DNA of 64,000 bases from Sipunculus nudus (GCA_026874595.1 CM049320.1:42170714-42234713), one strand, 5' to 3'; counted from the stretch's first letter, positions 21,701 through 30,800 are shown. The notes: generated by a model from the letters alone, not told the origin. Translations and numbers: made by a program.

Positions 21701-24249
21701 GCTCTCTGACCATGACCTTTGACTCTGTGATCTCAAAATCCAGAGGTTTCTTTATCTGTGGATGAGTGAGCCATATGTGCAAGATGAAAGGTTTTGGTCA
21801 AATGGTTTAGCTTAAAATTGATCCGCAAGCTTTTGTCAAGAAGTGGGTCCTGTGGCCTTGACCTATGGCCCCTTGACCTCAATATCGAAAAAGTTCTTCT
21901 CTGTGGGTGGGTAAGCCATAGGCACAAGATTAAAGGTTTTGGTCAAATGGTTTGACTTATGGGACAACAAGCCAAGCCTGGTCAGACAAGACAGACGCAC
22001 GCATGAAAAGAGGCTTTACTTTATCCCCTTGAAGTTCCACGGGATAATAATGATGACCCCTTTGGGAAAGTTATGTCCAAAAGCACCACTCCCACGGTGC
22101 ATAGGCTGTCAGTTTTTCATATCCACATGTTTATGTTGTTCTGTTTGTCAACATTGGCATGTGGACCATGTTTTATAACATCTGATGCACTGATCAGTAG
22201 GGCATTATAAAAACTTTTCTTTGCTGGATATAATAATATAATGTTCTTTAATATATACCAAAAGTAAGCCACAAATCAGGTCAATTCTGCAAATAAGGCA
22301 AGTGAATAGTTGGCTTTAATACTTTATATAAATCTAAGCAAATATAAATTGAAAATTTGTTTTGCCTGAATCTAATACTTTTCAAATTAAGCTATATTCA
22401 ATAACAATTCATGAGGGATGTTCTTGCTAGTTCTTACCTTTTGTTAAATAACATGTATTTTTTTCCTTTTTTTAAGAACACACTACTTAAATGCTGAGTT
22501 ACTGTTTTGCACTGACCTCCCTCTTGATCCTCCTCATGTGCAGGAACACAGCATTCCCAGTCTTCTGGTAGTGCTGCTCCACATACTTCTTGCCAAACCC
22601 CAGGAAGCTGTTCATGCAGATGTATAAACCTGTCTCACATTCCTGCAAGCACAAGCAATCACCACTGTATTCAAATTCATACAAAAGGAGTATCAGCATG
22701 TATTGAAGAGTAATATGATTGCCAAAAGCTCTGAGAGGATTCAATAATGAAACTCTAAAACAAGCACAATCTTCATAAATAGAAAAAATGCAATCTTCAC
22801 ATTTATTTTAATATGTATTGACCCAAAAGATAGAGAAATTACCAACACTACAAATGTGATACATATTACTTTACTTTATGTTGGTAATGCCACCGGAACT
22901 TCCTGTTTACAGCCTGGAGGTGGACCAGCTTGCCAGCCCAGATAGCCCACTCTACTTCAAAGGCTACAGGGATAAAAGATTTGTAATTACAGCTGCCTAG
23001 GCTAGGTAACCTCCTTGACAGGGGTGAAAGCTTTGTACATGTAATTAATCAAAGCCTGAAGGTAATTTCCAGTATTGCACAAGCCTGGAATACCTAAATA
23101 TAACAGATACATTAACTTAAGTTCCATGTACAGATACCATGTACCTCCTACTCAAGAAAGCCAGGTACAAGTACTGGTACTCTGAATTGTGTACCTAGGT
23201 ACAGTTAAAGGTACCTGGCCAAAACCCTGGTTTAAAGTGTTTTTCTGTTCTTGAATTATCATGTTATGAACTGATACCTAATAATGTTTGCTCACTCATT
23301 TCTTTTTCTCATGGTTGCCAAATTATTGGACAAATAGCCACTCTGATAAATCAAAAATAAATTTAATATTTTTGACTGCCAAAATTTCATTATTTTTTTA
23401 AATATTAAAAAATGACTAAACACACAGCACTTTGGAACAATCTTGTAAATTATGCAAACATTTAAAAAGTCTTCAGAATGTATGACTGTAACACTAAATA
23501 ACGTACAAAATCCAATTTGATTTTTCTATCCATTGTTAACTTTTGTATAATATTTGTTCAACTGATTAAACACATAATGTACAGTATGAATACACAAAAC
23601 AGAAACACTTTTTCCAGATGTTATTACTTTCATATTAATAATAAATAATTAAACATTAACATATAAATCATTCTAAATAATATAATCATCATATCTGCAT
23701 TTCAACAATATTGATGGTATTTTCAAAATATACTTGTATTTATTCTTTCCAAACTATTTTAACAAGCAAATTTCAGTGTCATTTTGATGTTCTTCGATAC
23801 TGAATCTTGGCAAATTTGGGGATTTTATTTTGTTCAAGATCACTATCACTGAGTCAGTGAGTCTGATGAATCAATATAGTAGAAAATATTTTGGTAATGC
23901 TGTGTTGATATTTTAAGTTACGTCTACTTTTTAAAGTACCTGTCTGTTAATTTTTCTGTATTAAATTTTCAGCCTTCATCCGTTTTATATTTTAAACATT
24001 ATTTTTTATTAATTTGATAAAAATAAAATTTTGATTTTTGACAGATGATGACCGATCTCTTTTCTGAACCTTATTAGGAAACATTATCTTGGCTCTAAGA
24101 AAGAATCGTGAACACAGATGACCAGAGCCCAAGTACGAATAACTCACAGGGGTGTCGAAGCAGAAACAGCATTCATCCTTGTACACTTTTTCTCCTCCAA
24201 ACGGGGAGCGGATTTTACGCAGATGAGGTTGCAGTTTGCCGGCTGCCAT
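697..24249 (-). CDS. USP5: USP5 / isopeptidase T deubiquitinase, N-terminal 509 residues in 13 exons (3' part outside window)
   Basis: Coding segments in order are 24148-24249, 22517-22642, 21409-21463, 20930-21048, 19060-19166, 18054-18289, 15298-15392, 14704-14897, 13900-13971, 5898-5985, 4845-4967, 1583-1736 and 697-754. They join in frame with GT-AG introns to 1529 nt. The protein has a variant N-terminal zinc-finger region (about residues 20-160), a ZnF-UBP domain with C191, C194, C211 and H224, the Cys box [11 protein letters not shown] with catalytic C327, and the QQDAQEF box. USP5 disassembles unanchored polyubiquitin: its ZnF-UBP binds the free C-terminal GG of ubiquitin. Human USP5 is about 835-858 aa, so the UBA domains and His box lie left of position 1. 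USP13 is the vertebrate paralogue; USP5 is chosen because of the adjacent CDCA3 gene and because the zinc ligands are intact. Confidence 0.96.
1583..1736 (-). CDS. USP5: USP5 coding exon 12
   Basis: Reads [20 protein letters not shown], then [20 protein letters not shown] and [11 protein letters not shown]. This matches RNCRSSENPNEVFRFLVEEK and LPVPMDAALNK of human USP5. Acceptor TTTCCAG|AGG, donor AAAG|GTACAC, ends phase 1. Confidence 0.95.
4845..4967 (-). CDS. USP5: USP5 coding exon 11 (QQDAQEF box)
   Basis: Forty-one residues, [20 protein letters not shown] then [20 protein letters not shown]. This is the conserved QQDAQEF box of the USP fold. Acceptor TTTCCAG|T, donor GAG|GTAACT, phase 0 at both ends. 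Confidence 0.97.
5898..5985 (-). CDS. USP5: USP5 coding exon 10
   Basis: Reads (M)[17 protein letters not shown] followed by [12 protein letters not shown], matching [16 protein letters not shown]. Acceptor TTTACAG|G, donor AAG|GTATTG; phase 2 in, phase 0 out. Confidence 0.95.
6420..7390 (+). repeat. GGTGGCGCCACC-type interspersed repeat cluster (USP5 intron 9, part 1)
   Basis: Repeated modules alternate a 'gtaggtggcgccacctg' block, an 'atgcaaaattttaggcagataagtcaaaccactg' -like block, and an 'aggcagac..acagac' block followed by 'gaaaatggttgcaggtggcgccacc'. Exact 12-bp palindromes occur at 6544-6555 and 6693-6704. The same modules recur at 9540-10400, 13250-13745 and 19430-20540. No coding capacity is visible. 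Confidence 0.8.
7675..8247 (+). repeat. Recent ~318-bp direct duplication with an internal ~52-bp duplication
   Basis: The block beginning 'ttttccattaatag' at 7676 recurs at 7993 almost unchanged through 'aagattattccttgaat'. The first copy contains an extra tandem duplication of about 52 bp (7720-7821, 'aagttttataaat.tgcaatacg'). The near identity implies a recent event. A diverged relative ('acaacatggcatct') is present near 16890-16930. Confidence 0.85.
8640..9535 (+). repeat. Dispersed repeat ending in 'tatagtcagctgagctaaaaa'-type motif
   Basis: The region shares 'ttaaatcaacagtgcttgcagg' -like and 'gtgccattg.ccaaagttgg' blocks with 17200-17300, and both copies reach a 'tagtcagctgagctaaaaa' motif (about 9493-9511 and 17277-17293). 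No ORF of note. It lies in USP5 intron 9; the second copy is in intron 6. Confidence 0.65.
9540..10400 (+). repeat. GGTGGCGCCACC-type repeat cluster (USP5 intron 9, part 2)
   Basis: At least four modules of the same family as 6420-7390, with exact palindromes at 9611-9622, 9740-9751 and 10042-10053 and one-base variants near 9910 and 10190. The open frame at 10043-10384 is built from this repeat and is not considered a gene. Confidence 0.8.
10540..12230 (+). repeat. Tandem array of five ~330-bp units with alternating A/B structure
   Basis: The landmark GTCATGA recurs at 10571, 10887, 11221, 11546, 11881 and 12205, giving spacings of 316, 334, 325, 335 and 324. Each unit also carries 'cattagtttttgacttataatg', 'ttaaacggca', the palindrome CAGGTGGCGCCACCTG or a variant, and 'ttcaaggtcaaggccactc'. 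Units 2 and 4 contain an extra 'gttataaatgtactgttaag' segment missing from units 1 and 3, so the array is a dimeric higher-order repeat of about 660 bp. Confidence 0.9.
12318..12335 (+). repeat. (GCG)6 trinucleotide run
   Basis: Six GCG units in AT-rich intron 9 of USP5. It is intronic, so it does not encode an alanine tract in the host protein. Confidence 0.9.
12425..12472 (+). repeat. Two adjacent short inverted repeats (TCTAGACA / TGTCTAGA)
   Basis: TCTAGACA-TTG-TGTCTAGA and TCTAGACA-CAT-TGTCTAGA lie side by side. The 8-bp palindrome GTCTAGAC at 12451-12458 is identical to the classical Smad-binding element; whether it acts as one here is unknown. Confidence 0.75.
13250..13745 (+). repeat. 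GGTGGCGCCACC-type repeat cluster (USP5 intron 9, part 3)
   Basis: Modules with variant palindromes (GGTGGAGCCACC near 13269, GGTGGTGCCACC near 13398) plus the 'gatgaacagatggacgctgtgcaaaa' -like block shared with 9540-10400 and 19430-20540. It ends about 150 bp upstream (plus-strand sense) of USP5 exon 9. Confidence 0.75.
13900..13971 (-). CDS. USP5: USP5 coding exon 9
   Basis: A 72-nt exon reading (R)[20 protein letters not shown] then NIQ(M), matching the IFQNAPTDPTQDF segment of human USP5. Acceptor TTTTTCAG|A, donor AAAT|GTGAAT, phase 2 at both ends. It flanks the very large, repeat-filled intron 9 (5986-13899). Confidence 0.94.
14704..14897 (-). CDS. USP5: USP5 coding exon 8 (catalytic Cys box)
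   Basis: Reads [20 protein letters not shown] onward and includes [19 protein letters not shown]. The Cys of GNSC is residue 327 here and corresponds to C335 of human USP5. The donor is the less usual AAAG|GTTTGT, chosen because it joins in frame to the next exon ([10 protein letters not shown]). Confidence 0.96.
15298..15392 (-). CDS. USP5: USP5 coding exon 7
   Basis: Reads [20 protein letters not shown] then [12 protein letters not shown]. It matches the [14 protein letters not shown] segment that closes the ZnF-UBP domain. Acceptor TTGTAG|AT, donor AAG|GTAATT; phase 1 in, phase 0 out. Confidence 0.96.
16990..18000 (+). repeat. USP5 intron 6: G-run, dispersed repeat and 'gacctt'-type repeat
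   Basis: A G-rich run at about 17020-17040 is followed by a copy of the 8.6-9.5 kb repeat. A diffuse series of 'gacctt.a..taaaggtcac..gttt' blocks then spans 17300-17900 and resumes at 18400-18760. This repeat type is common in bivalve introns. No coding signal apart from exon 6 to its right. Confidence 0.55.
18054..18289 (-). CDS. USP5: USP5 coding exon 6 (ZnF-UBP domain)
   Basis: Encodes nearly the whole ubiquitin C-terminus-binding ZnF-UBP domain. Visible ligands are C191 and C194 ([17 protein letters not shown]), C211 (GSILCGRR) and H224 (GGNNHAV), with R213 following C211 as in human USP5. Acceptor TTTGACAG|A, donor GCAG|GTGAGC; phase 2 in, phase 1 out. Confidence 0.97.
19060..19166 (-). 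CDS. USP5: USP5 coding exon 5
   Basis: Encodes [20 protein letters not shown], then [15 protein letters not shown] and two bases of a Lys codon. The WDGE...IS-K-H motif aligns with WDGEVRQVSKH of human USP5. Two in-frame acceptors lie 6 nt apart (CTGCAG, then ATCCAG); the first is chosen because it follows the better pyrimidine tract. Donor AA|GTAAGA. Confidence 0.88.
19430..20540 (+). repeat. GGTGGCGCCACC-type repeat cluster in USP5 intron 4
   Basis: Same modular family as in intron 9, but the palindrome is degraded in every module (GGTGGCACCACC near 19717 and 20123, GATGGCGCCACC near 19995). This suggests an older copy set than the one in intron 9. Confidence 0.75.
20930..21048 (-). CDS. 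USP5: USP5 coding exon 4
   Basis: With the carried G it reads [17 protein letters not shown] and later [13 protein letters not shown], matching the family's GVEGGFDL...KIVILPDYLEI block. Acceptor AACAG|GC, donor GTG|GTAAGT, phase 1 in and phase 0 out. Confidence 0.93.
21409..21463 (-). CDS. USP5: USP5 coding exon 3 (55 nt)
   Basis: A short exon encoding [18 protein letters not shown] plus one base of the next codon. Acceptor AAAG|ATC, donor G|GTAAGG. The [11 protein letters not shown] stretch corresponds to PPRKKPTRLAI in vertebrate USP5, and the basic run sits between the two zinc-finger regions. Confidence 0.92.
21650..21960 (+). repeat. 'tgaccttgacc'-type dispersed repeat, copy in USP5 intron 2
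   Basis: Contains 'gtgggtcctgtggccttgacc' -like and 'gaaaggttttggtcaaatggttt' blocks that recur within the copy (21788 and 21936) and again at 38590-39070. Overlapping short open frames here are explained by the repeat. Confidence 0.65.
22517..22642 (-). CDS. USP5: USP5 coding exon 2
   Basis: Forty-two residues, [20 protein letters not shown] onward, preceded by a TTGCAG acceptor and followed by a GAG|GTCAGT donor; both ends are phase 0. Matches the GGLYICMNTFLGFGKQYVE block of USP5 family proteins, part of the N-terminal variant UBP zinc finger. Confidence 0.94.
23100..23235 (+). mobile_element. Degenerate end of a 'gtacctgtacctgg' element
   Basis: Series of 'ggtacctgg', 'gtacctaggtac' and 'aggtacaagtac' motifs ending 'ggtacctggccaaaaccctgg'. 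This resembles the right terminus of the intact element at 30100-30792 ('gtacctggccccaaccctg'). No matching left end was found, so it is a fragment. Confidence 0.5.
24148..24249 (-). CDS. USP5: USP5 coding exon 1
   Basis: Encodes 34 residues from [10 protein letters not shown] to [11 protein letters not shown] and ends phase 0 at a CCT|GTGAGT donor. Two in-frame ATGs occur. The upstream one (24255-24253) has C at -3 and A at +4. The one at 24249-24247 has A at -3 and G at +4, so it is preferred; the choice changes only two residues. It aligns with the human HKDECAFSFDTP segment of the first zinc-finger region. Confidence 0.93.
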
Positions 24250-24483
24250 GATCATAAGAGGCGGAAGTAGAAACTAAGTATTTACGGTAGTGACGGAACC
24301 TGCTGTCTCATGCAGTTCTTACGGCAGTTAGATTATCCAATAAGATCCATTCTACAAAACAGATGGTGGCTTCGAGATGCATCCTGAAATATGATTGGTC
24401 GAGGCGCGAAATTTAACTTTGAAAACAACTCGGTGGGTCAAAGGGACACGAGAAAGAAAAGTGAAGAGACCACGAAGTAACTT
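24250..24483. promoter_or_regulatory. Putative bidirectional promoter between USP5 and CDCA3
   Basis: Immediately upstream of the USP5 start. Visible motifs are an ETS-type GCGGAAGT (24261-24268), a CCAAT box (24337-24341), an inverted CCAAT box ATTGG (24394-24398), an exact E2F-type GCGCGAAA (24404-24411) and a CHR-type TTTGAA (24418-24423). E2F, CHR and CCAAT sites are the known signature of G2/M cell-cycle genes, which suits CDCA3 better than a housekeeping deubiquitinase. Promoter activity is inferred, not seen. Confidence 0.6.
24440..24483 (+). other. CDCA3: Candidate non-coding first exon of CDCA3
   Basis: A purine-rich stretch just right of the CHR/E2F cluster ends at a good donor, CTT|GTAAGAAG (GT at 24484-24485). 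CDCA3's start-codon exon opens with a splice acceptor (AG at 32121-32122), so at least one upstream untranslated exon must exist. This one would give a 7.6-kb first intron. The exon's left end is a guess, and the competing candidate is the cluster at 31.0-31.25 kb. Confidence 0.3.
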
Positions 24484-24829
24484 GTAAGAAGACTACTGGT
24501 GGGTTTCATCATAATGTACATGTTCATTTTATCACCACTACGATGAGATACAGATCTGTTGTCAATGCAATATTTGGGAAACATTGTATTTTTATGCATA
24601 ACGGGATAGCAGTCCTAATTGAGCATGCAACAAAACAAATTTTGTCGCAGTGCCAGTGGGAATGTGGGATTTCGTAAAAATTTGGGTTCACCAATTAAGT
24701 GTTTATAATGCATTGAACCCACATATCTCGGGGGAAAAGCATTATACGGGAATGAACTTCATGGGGCTAAAACACCTAATGAACCCATATTTTCGGTTTT
24801 TAAAAATGGAGGTTGAATGCCCTTTAGTA

Positions 24830-27800
24830 CTATAGTCCGGGTGTGACTATTTTAGTATTTACCGTCCGGGACCCACTGAATACCGTCTGGAACATAGCTG
24901 TACTGCCCGGGTCACTAAGACACCGTCCCAGACACCATAATAAGCTTAAAAGTATTACTTAAATGCATACAGGCCTTCTGGGGCCGACCAGGCCTCCAGT
25001 ATGCCGTCCGGGTCAACGAAATATACTACATTTCAAAACACTCAAAGATCATGTGATTATATTCCACAGCTAGTGATTATTATATTTTAATATGAATATT
25101 TTAGTTTAACTCCATGTTAATTATTATTATTATTCTTAATCTATTATTAATATTATTATTATTATTCATGCATTCTGAATATACTTCTTCCGCCCAGAAT
25201 ACCGTATGGGCGGTTCGACTTTTTACCGAAACCGACCTCTTTTACCGGAACTGACTTTAAAATATATTAAATTGCATTTAGTTACATTTTCTATTTCCAT
25301 ATTCTCAGACAGTGTGAAACATATTGTAATACAGTAACAACACAACATAATAAACACGATAAAATACAAGGTTTTGTGAAATGATCATAACATAAAAGTA
25401 CCTCATTTTCCATTTATGTTCACTTGTAAATATTTGTTCAGTTTAATAACATAATTCAATTTTTATGTAAAGAGGACAATTTCATGTAATTTTCAATTTA
25501 ATTTACATTTGGACAAGTAAAATTTCCTCAGTAAAATTATAATATTTTCAGCATCTTTTCCAAAACAATTTTGAATATTCTGAACAAAAGCAGAATGACA
25601 GAATTTTAGAATGAAAGAAACAATTCTGATTAGTCCATCATACTCTGATTTTTTCTCTCATTTTTGTTCTCATTGAGCAACTGCAGGGTGTGATGAACTG
25701 ATTAGGGGTGCTAATGACTGGCTGGCTGCCCTCACCCCTAAGCTTGTCACTCTAAGCTGTTGAGGCAGCTCTATACAAGGAAATCCCCACTATACTGTGC
25801 AAAACTTTGAGTGGATCATTTAATTTAATATTTGAGAAAGCAGTTTATTTTGACATTTTGACTTAATTATCATAAATTTGATAAAATACATAAGCAGCTG
25901 AAAGTCATCATCCAGCGTTGTCAATTTATGAAGAAACGTGTAGAAAGTTGCAAAGTATACATTAATAAGTTTATCTAATATGTTCTGCCATTTTAACATC
26001 ATGTCCTAAATATTGCCAAAAAACAATGGGCGCCCCTTGGTGGGACAAATTTTATCGACTGGGAGGGCCTAAATATATAGCAGCATCCCCACAGGACTAA
26101 TTTTTAGTATTTGTAGATTCCTGATGGCCCAGGTATGAAAATTAATGCAAAAAAAAGATGTTAAAAAGAAAACTTCTCCTTTGCGTTCATATAATTATTT
26201 CTGAATTCATATTTCAAATATGGTACATGTACAACACTAAGAGATAAATAAATCTAACAATCCAAGGTGATAAGGACAGAAATGTTCAAGGCATTCCATG
26301 CATTTGTCATGAATAAATAAGCTGTTTGAATGAATTCTTACTCAAACTGATCATGATTGACTGTATAGTGGAATTTCACATTTGTTTTTCAAATGATACA
26401 AGTTGTAATCATAAAACCCATTAACTTGATGCTTAACATCGATAGGTCCAGATGAAATAGATTTTAAAACAGGAGTCATGAGCTGTTGGTCACTGTCTTT
26501 GTAATAATCTGGATACTGTATAACTGCAAATATTGTAGTTGGTGTAGGCTATGTATCTGTTTCCATGGATATCTCCAGAGGGGAGAGAGCACAAGAGCTA
26601 GGGGTAGATACTGTAGATCAGTAAATTGTCATGGTCCATATCTTAAGTTTACTTGCCATATGAGGTATTTGTTGTTGACAAAGACATGTAATTTATAATA
26701 ACATAATACATGGATTTATAGAATATAAGTCCTGAATTATTATGAAAGTGTTCGGCTTTTGCTTTTTTTAATTATTTTGATACTGGAATATCCATGCTGA
26801 CTGATCTGCTGTTTTGCAATTTCACTATAAGAAACAATTGGGGTGAAGTAAAGTAAGATGATATGTGTGTTCTTCAAGTCAGTTCCAGTACCATTTTAAG
26901 CAGATCCATGTAAGATATTGGTAGTCACACTTGGTTGAAACTCATCAAGTTATGTGATTATAAAATATGTTTTAAAATAACTTAAACAAGTGCTTTATTT
27001 TCTTTTGAGTTCTGATAAAATGCAGTCAGTTTTGGTCAGTTCCAGTAATATGAACTCAGTTTCGGTCAGTTCCGATAGGTTCTGGTCAGTTCCTGTAAAA
27101 GTCAAGCCCCTGTATGGGGCAACAAAACCCAGCCCCGAAAAGGCTCGAGATCAACCATGTGCAATAGCCAAATTGAATATACTATGTAATATTTACACTC
27201 AAAAGATATTACGATTATATTTTTAATAAGAATTAAATTGTTTGGTAGGCCTATACTGCCATGGTAATGATCATGATATAATTATTATAATTAGTAATCA
27301 TGTATTCAGAATGTTATTATACCTGCCAATAAACCGTCCGGGGCAATAGAACTAGCCCTGAAAAATTCTCACCTAGTCAAGGACGACAGTCGGGGGGAAA
27401 ACTGACCCTTTGATCATCAACCGCCTGTCACTGATTGCTCCATCGAAACCATGCACGTCTGTCGTTGTGACATAATTAATTAGCCAAGTGGTGTGATTAG
27501 TAGTTGTTATACAATGCGTTGAACCATTACCATCTTCCCGGTTTGACGGCTGTGGTCTATGGTGCTGTCACAGATACATGCCGTGTGCTTATCCGTACGT
27601 TTTGTTGTAATTATATAGCGTCATAAATTATATTTGCAATACATAATGCTTTCAACAATACACATATCAATAAAGGCCTAATCTGGACAGTAAAATCATG
27701 TACTTGACATCAATAAGTGTCTGTATGCATTTAAGTAAAACTTTTTTTATCTAGTTCTGGTGTCCAGGTACAGCTCGGTCCCGGACGATATTCAGGGTGT

Positions 27801-27851
27801 CCCGGATGTTTACAGACGTCCCGGACGGTAAATGGTCACACCGCTATAGTC
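24830..27851. mobile_element. ~3.0-kb non-autonomous DNA transposon with 8-bp TSD CTATAGTC
   Basis: The element spans 24838-27843 and is flanked by CTATAGTC at 24830-24837 and 27844-27851. The left end CGGGTGTGACTATTT and the right end (read inverted) CGGTGTGACCATTT lead into subterminal blocks rich in ACCGTCCGGGAC on both sides. An inner inverted-repeat pair ('ggaactgac', 'cgaaac.ga') lies at 25220-25260 and 27010-27110. No transposase frame was found. The TSD length suits hAT, or a 9-bp MULE-type duplication if the next C is counted. Confidence 0.7.
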
Positions 27852-28440
27852 CATCCCAATACCCGTGTCCGCATGTTTTTTTGCGATAATTATTTTAAGG
27901 AGATTCTTTAAAAATGGTCTGGCCTGAAGTAGATAAACAGGTATTCCACCGATTTTGTGTAAAGTAGTTATATATCATTTAAAACGTATTTACTTTGCAA
28001 CTCTTTGGCGTTATTTATGGTGAAATACCGTGGATGGCACCTTGCCGGCACTGCTGGACCGTACATTCCTCTATTGTACACTTTCCATGTCTAAGGCTGC
28101 GTTTGGCATTTGTTAGACAACAGTGACATCACAAAGACGTCACAGTGATTGGTCGGGCGTCACCTTCAATTAACTGATGTCAGAAGTTTGACTGGCTTGT
28201 TTATTATCAGTTTTCAGGCAAGGAATAAGTCGTAAACGCTGTAACCTGTTTTGTCATATTTTGAATTACTTGTATCATACAAATTCTCAAAGCAAGGTAA
28301 GGCATTACTTTTTATGCAGGTAGTCGGCGGAATAGCTCCTACAACCTTTGAACAAGAAAGATTTACACTGCTTTCCTTGTATGAAACATAATCCCAGAAA
28401 AACATGTGGACACAGGTACTGGAACGGACTATACAAAGTA
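27852..28440 (+). repeat. Dispersed ~600-bp repeat, copy 1
   Basis: Co-linear with 63487-64000. Shared blocks are 'attattttaag', 'gtggatggc', 'tacactttccatgtct', 'tcacaaagacgt', 'aaggtaaggc', 'gcaggtagtcggcgga' and 'gtggacac'. It contains CRE-like ACGTCAC around 28137-28143. It sits directly against the right TSD of the 3-kb transposon. Class unknown. Confidence 0.75.
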
Positions 28441-28456
28441 CAATATTAGGCTTCTC

Positions 28457-29834
28457 TTATACCTCAGGGTTGGCAATTTCTTCCAAGAGGCGGTTCCTTC
28501 CATGGAAACTTCCGGCTCGGAAGAATTAGTTTCCTCCATTTCTTCCAGAAGAAATTTTCAAATTTCATGTGAGAATATATAAAACTAATAAATTTTTAGC
28601 TTTATTTCTGCCATAAACATAATCTGTTCCATCTTATTTGCAAATATGAAGGTTTATATTAATGTATAGTGTTATCTTAGAATGTATCATTCTTTGTTTA
28701 ATTCAGTTGGACAATATGCCTCCTGTAGTTTTGAGTTAGTTTAGGTGTCATAATTCAAAATCAATGGACACAGGTTTCTGTCCGGTGAACCATGCAATGA
28801 TAAACAGGTGATTACCTACAAAAGTGTAGTCTAGTTATTCCTGACTGCACAGAGAGGCAGGGTATGGGGAAGCCATGTCATAATTAACAGGTTTTCATCT
28901 ACTATACTAATCAAACGGTCAAACTGCTCCTTGTTTTAACAGATTATTACCCAGCAGATACACATGCACAGAGATAGGGTTACCTATCTCCAGCAGGCAT
29001 ACAGAACATGGTTTCTTTGGCACAAATATATAAGATAAGGGAGCATATGTTCCATGCAGTAGGCCTATACTGTGTACCTACTATTCAGACAACACATACA
29101 ATAACAGATACAAAATGTTTTGAGGAGGATGCCCAAAAGATGCGGTTTGGGAACTCTTTGTAAGAGTAGAAGTAGGTGGCAAATAAGCAAGCTATCAATT
29201 TTTGTTATATTTTGTAAGAAATGCACTTGGCATACTATTTAGATTCTACATTAGTGAGTTGGTATGTAGCACTGCATGCACCTTGGCAGCTATGCATTTG
29301 ACTCTTAAGATATAGATGGGAATATGTAGTATATCAATCAGTAATTCTTTGTCATACAAAAGTAACTTTGCTGAGTGAAACAAATTAAGTAAGAACTAGT
29401 TAGTAAGTTACAGTAAACTTCCTCTAACCTTCATGTGAATACAGGTAGACATTTAAACATGAATCTTTTGTTAATTAACATGTTAACACATACTGTGCAA
29501 CACTACATATTTAAATAGTTGAAATACACATCCATCATGCAGCTGCAATTTTGGCAATACTATATGAATAAAACTAACAGAATCATATTTAGAATAATTG
29601 GAGCTTTATTCCTGTACACTGAATAAAAGTCATATTGTTTTATTTTATTCAGAAGAAAGAAAAATAGTTCAAATATCTGTTTTTATTTCCACGTATCACT
29701 CTTACTGTCCACAAAATTCCACTTTCATCCATTACTTCCGGAAGTAAGTGGAGAAAACCCCATTTCCTCCAATTTCTTCCAATGTCTCGGAAGAAATACA
29801 TTTCTTCTGGAAGAAAACCAACCCAGTTATACCT
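28457..29834. mobile_element. 1.36-kb non-autonomous hAT-like element, TSD TTATACCT
   Basis: The element spans 28465-29826 between perfect 8-bp duplications TTATACCT (28457-28464 and 29827-29834). The left terminus is CAGGGTTGGCAATTTCTTCC and the right terminus ends GGAAGAAAACCAACCCAG, inverted to the left with a few mismatches. Subterminal TTCTTCC/GGAAGAA motifs are dense at both ends. An 8-bp TSD and CAGGG terminus are hAT features. There is no transposase, so it depends on an autonomous partner elsewhere. Confidence 0.88.
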
Positions 29835-30091
29835 TACTATAAATAATATATTAATTATTTGTCAGTTGCTTGGTTATACTTTTGCGGGATTGTGCATTTG
29901 GCAGGTTTTTGTTAAAGACCTATTTTACATTTTTTTGACACATTATTTCCAAATTTTGATTATTCTAAAATAAGGAGAAATGTTAACTAGTATAAGAATA
30001 AGGCTTACAGTGTTTGCTAACCAATATATGTTAGATATAATGAGCAAAAAATGCTCAAATATAGCTTGTTTTCTTGGCAATGTCTAGCCCG

Positions 30092-30800
30092 CCACGTACC
30101 AGGGTTGGGGCCAGGTACTTGTACCTGTACCTAGGTACACATTTCAGAGTACCTGTACCTGCACCTACCGGTCATGAGTAGGAAGTACCTTGTACCTGTA
30201 CCTGAAACTATAGTACCTGTACCGGGAACAAGGTACTCCAGATACATTTTCATATTTTCAGTTTTTTAAGTTTTTTTCTCTTTTAGTTTTAAATTTTTAT
30301 ACCTTTAGTGTAAAATAATCAGCAAGCTATCAGTGTGATAAACTGCTCATGAACTGAATTGTTATCACACCTCCAGAATGGTCACATGTGTGAAATCAGC
30401 TGTAACCACTTATTAAGCAAATCATTCGATTATACTGTATTTGGTGCTGTTAATGAACTTTTAAGTACACAAATATCATGTTTGTGAATGTATGGTGTCA
30501 TACTCTACTTGGTGCACTTTATGGACTTTTAATACACTTGCAATTTGCATATCATGTTTGTGAATGTATGGTGCCATACAGATAATAAGTTCTAACAAAA
30601 TATACCTGAGCAAATGACTTCAATATTGTTTGATAGAAAAAAGGCATGTTAACTTGCATATACATGAATTTATGCCGTTATTATTAACCGTAAAATGTCT
30701 TTGAAGTAATCCTAAAATAAATGTACCTGTACCTGGCCAATTCACAAGTACCTGTACCTAGGTACTTTCACTTGTACCTGGCCCCAACCCTGCCACGTAC
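30092..30800. mobile_element. 693-bp hAT-like MITE, TSD CCACGTAC
   Basis: The element spans 30100-30792, flanked by CCACGTAC on both sides (30092-30099 and 30793-30800). Termini are CAGGGTTGGGGCCAGGTAC and its inverse GTACCTGGCCCCAACCCTG, a perfect 19-bp terminal inverted repeat. Both ends continue with repeated GTACCTGTACCTAGGTAC motifs. No coding capacity. A fragment of the same family lies at 23100-23235. Confidence 0.92.

Noticed and set aside
23992-24255. Reading through USP5 exon 1 as a single 87-residue protein
   Set aside because: Family alignment stops at FDTP, exactly at a GTGAGT donor; the rest is intron.
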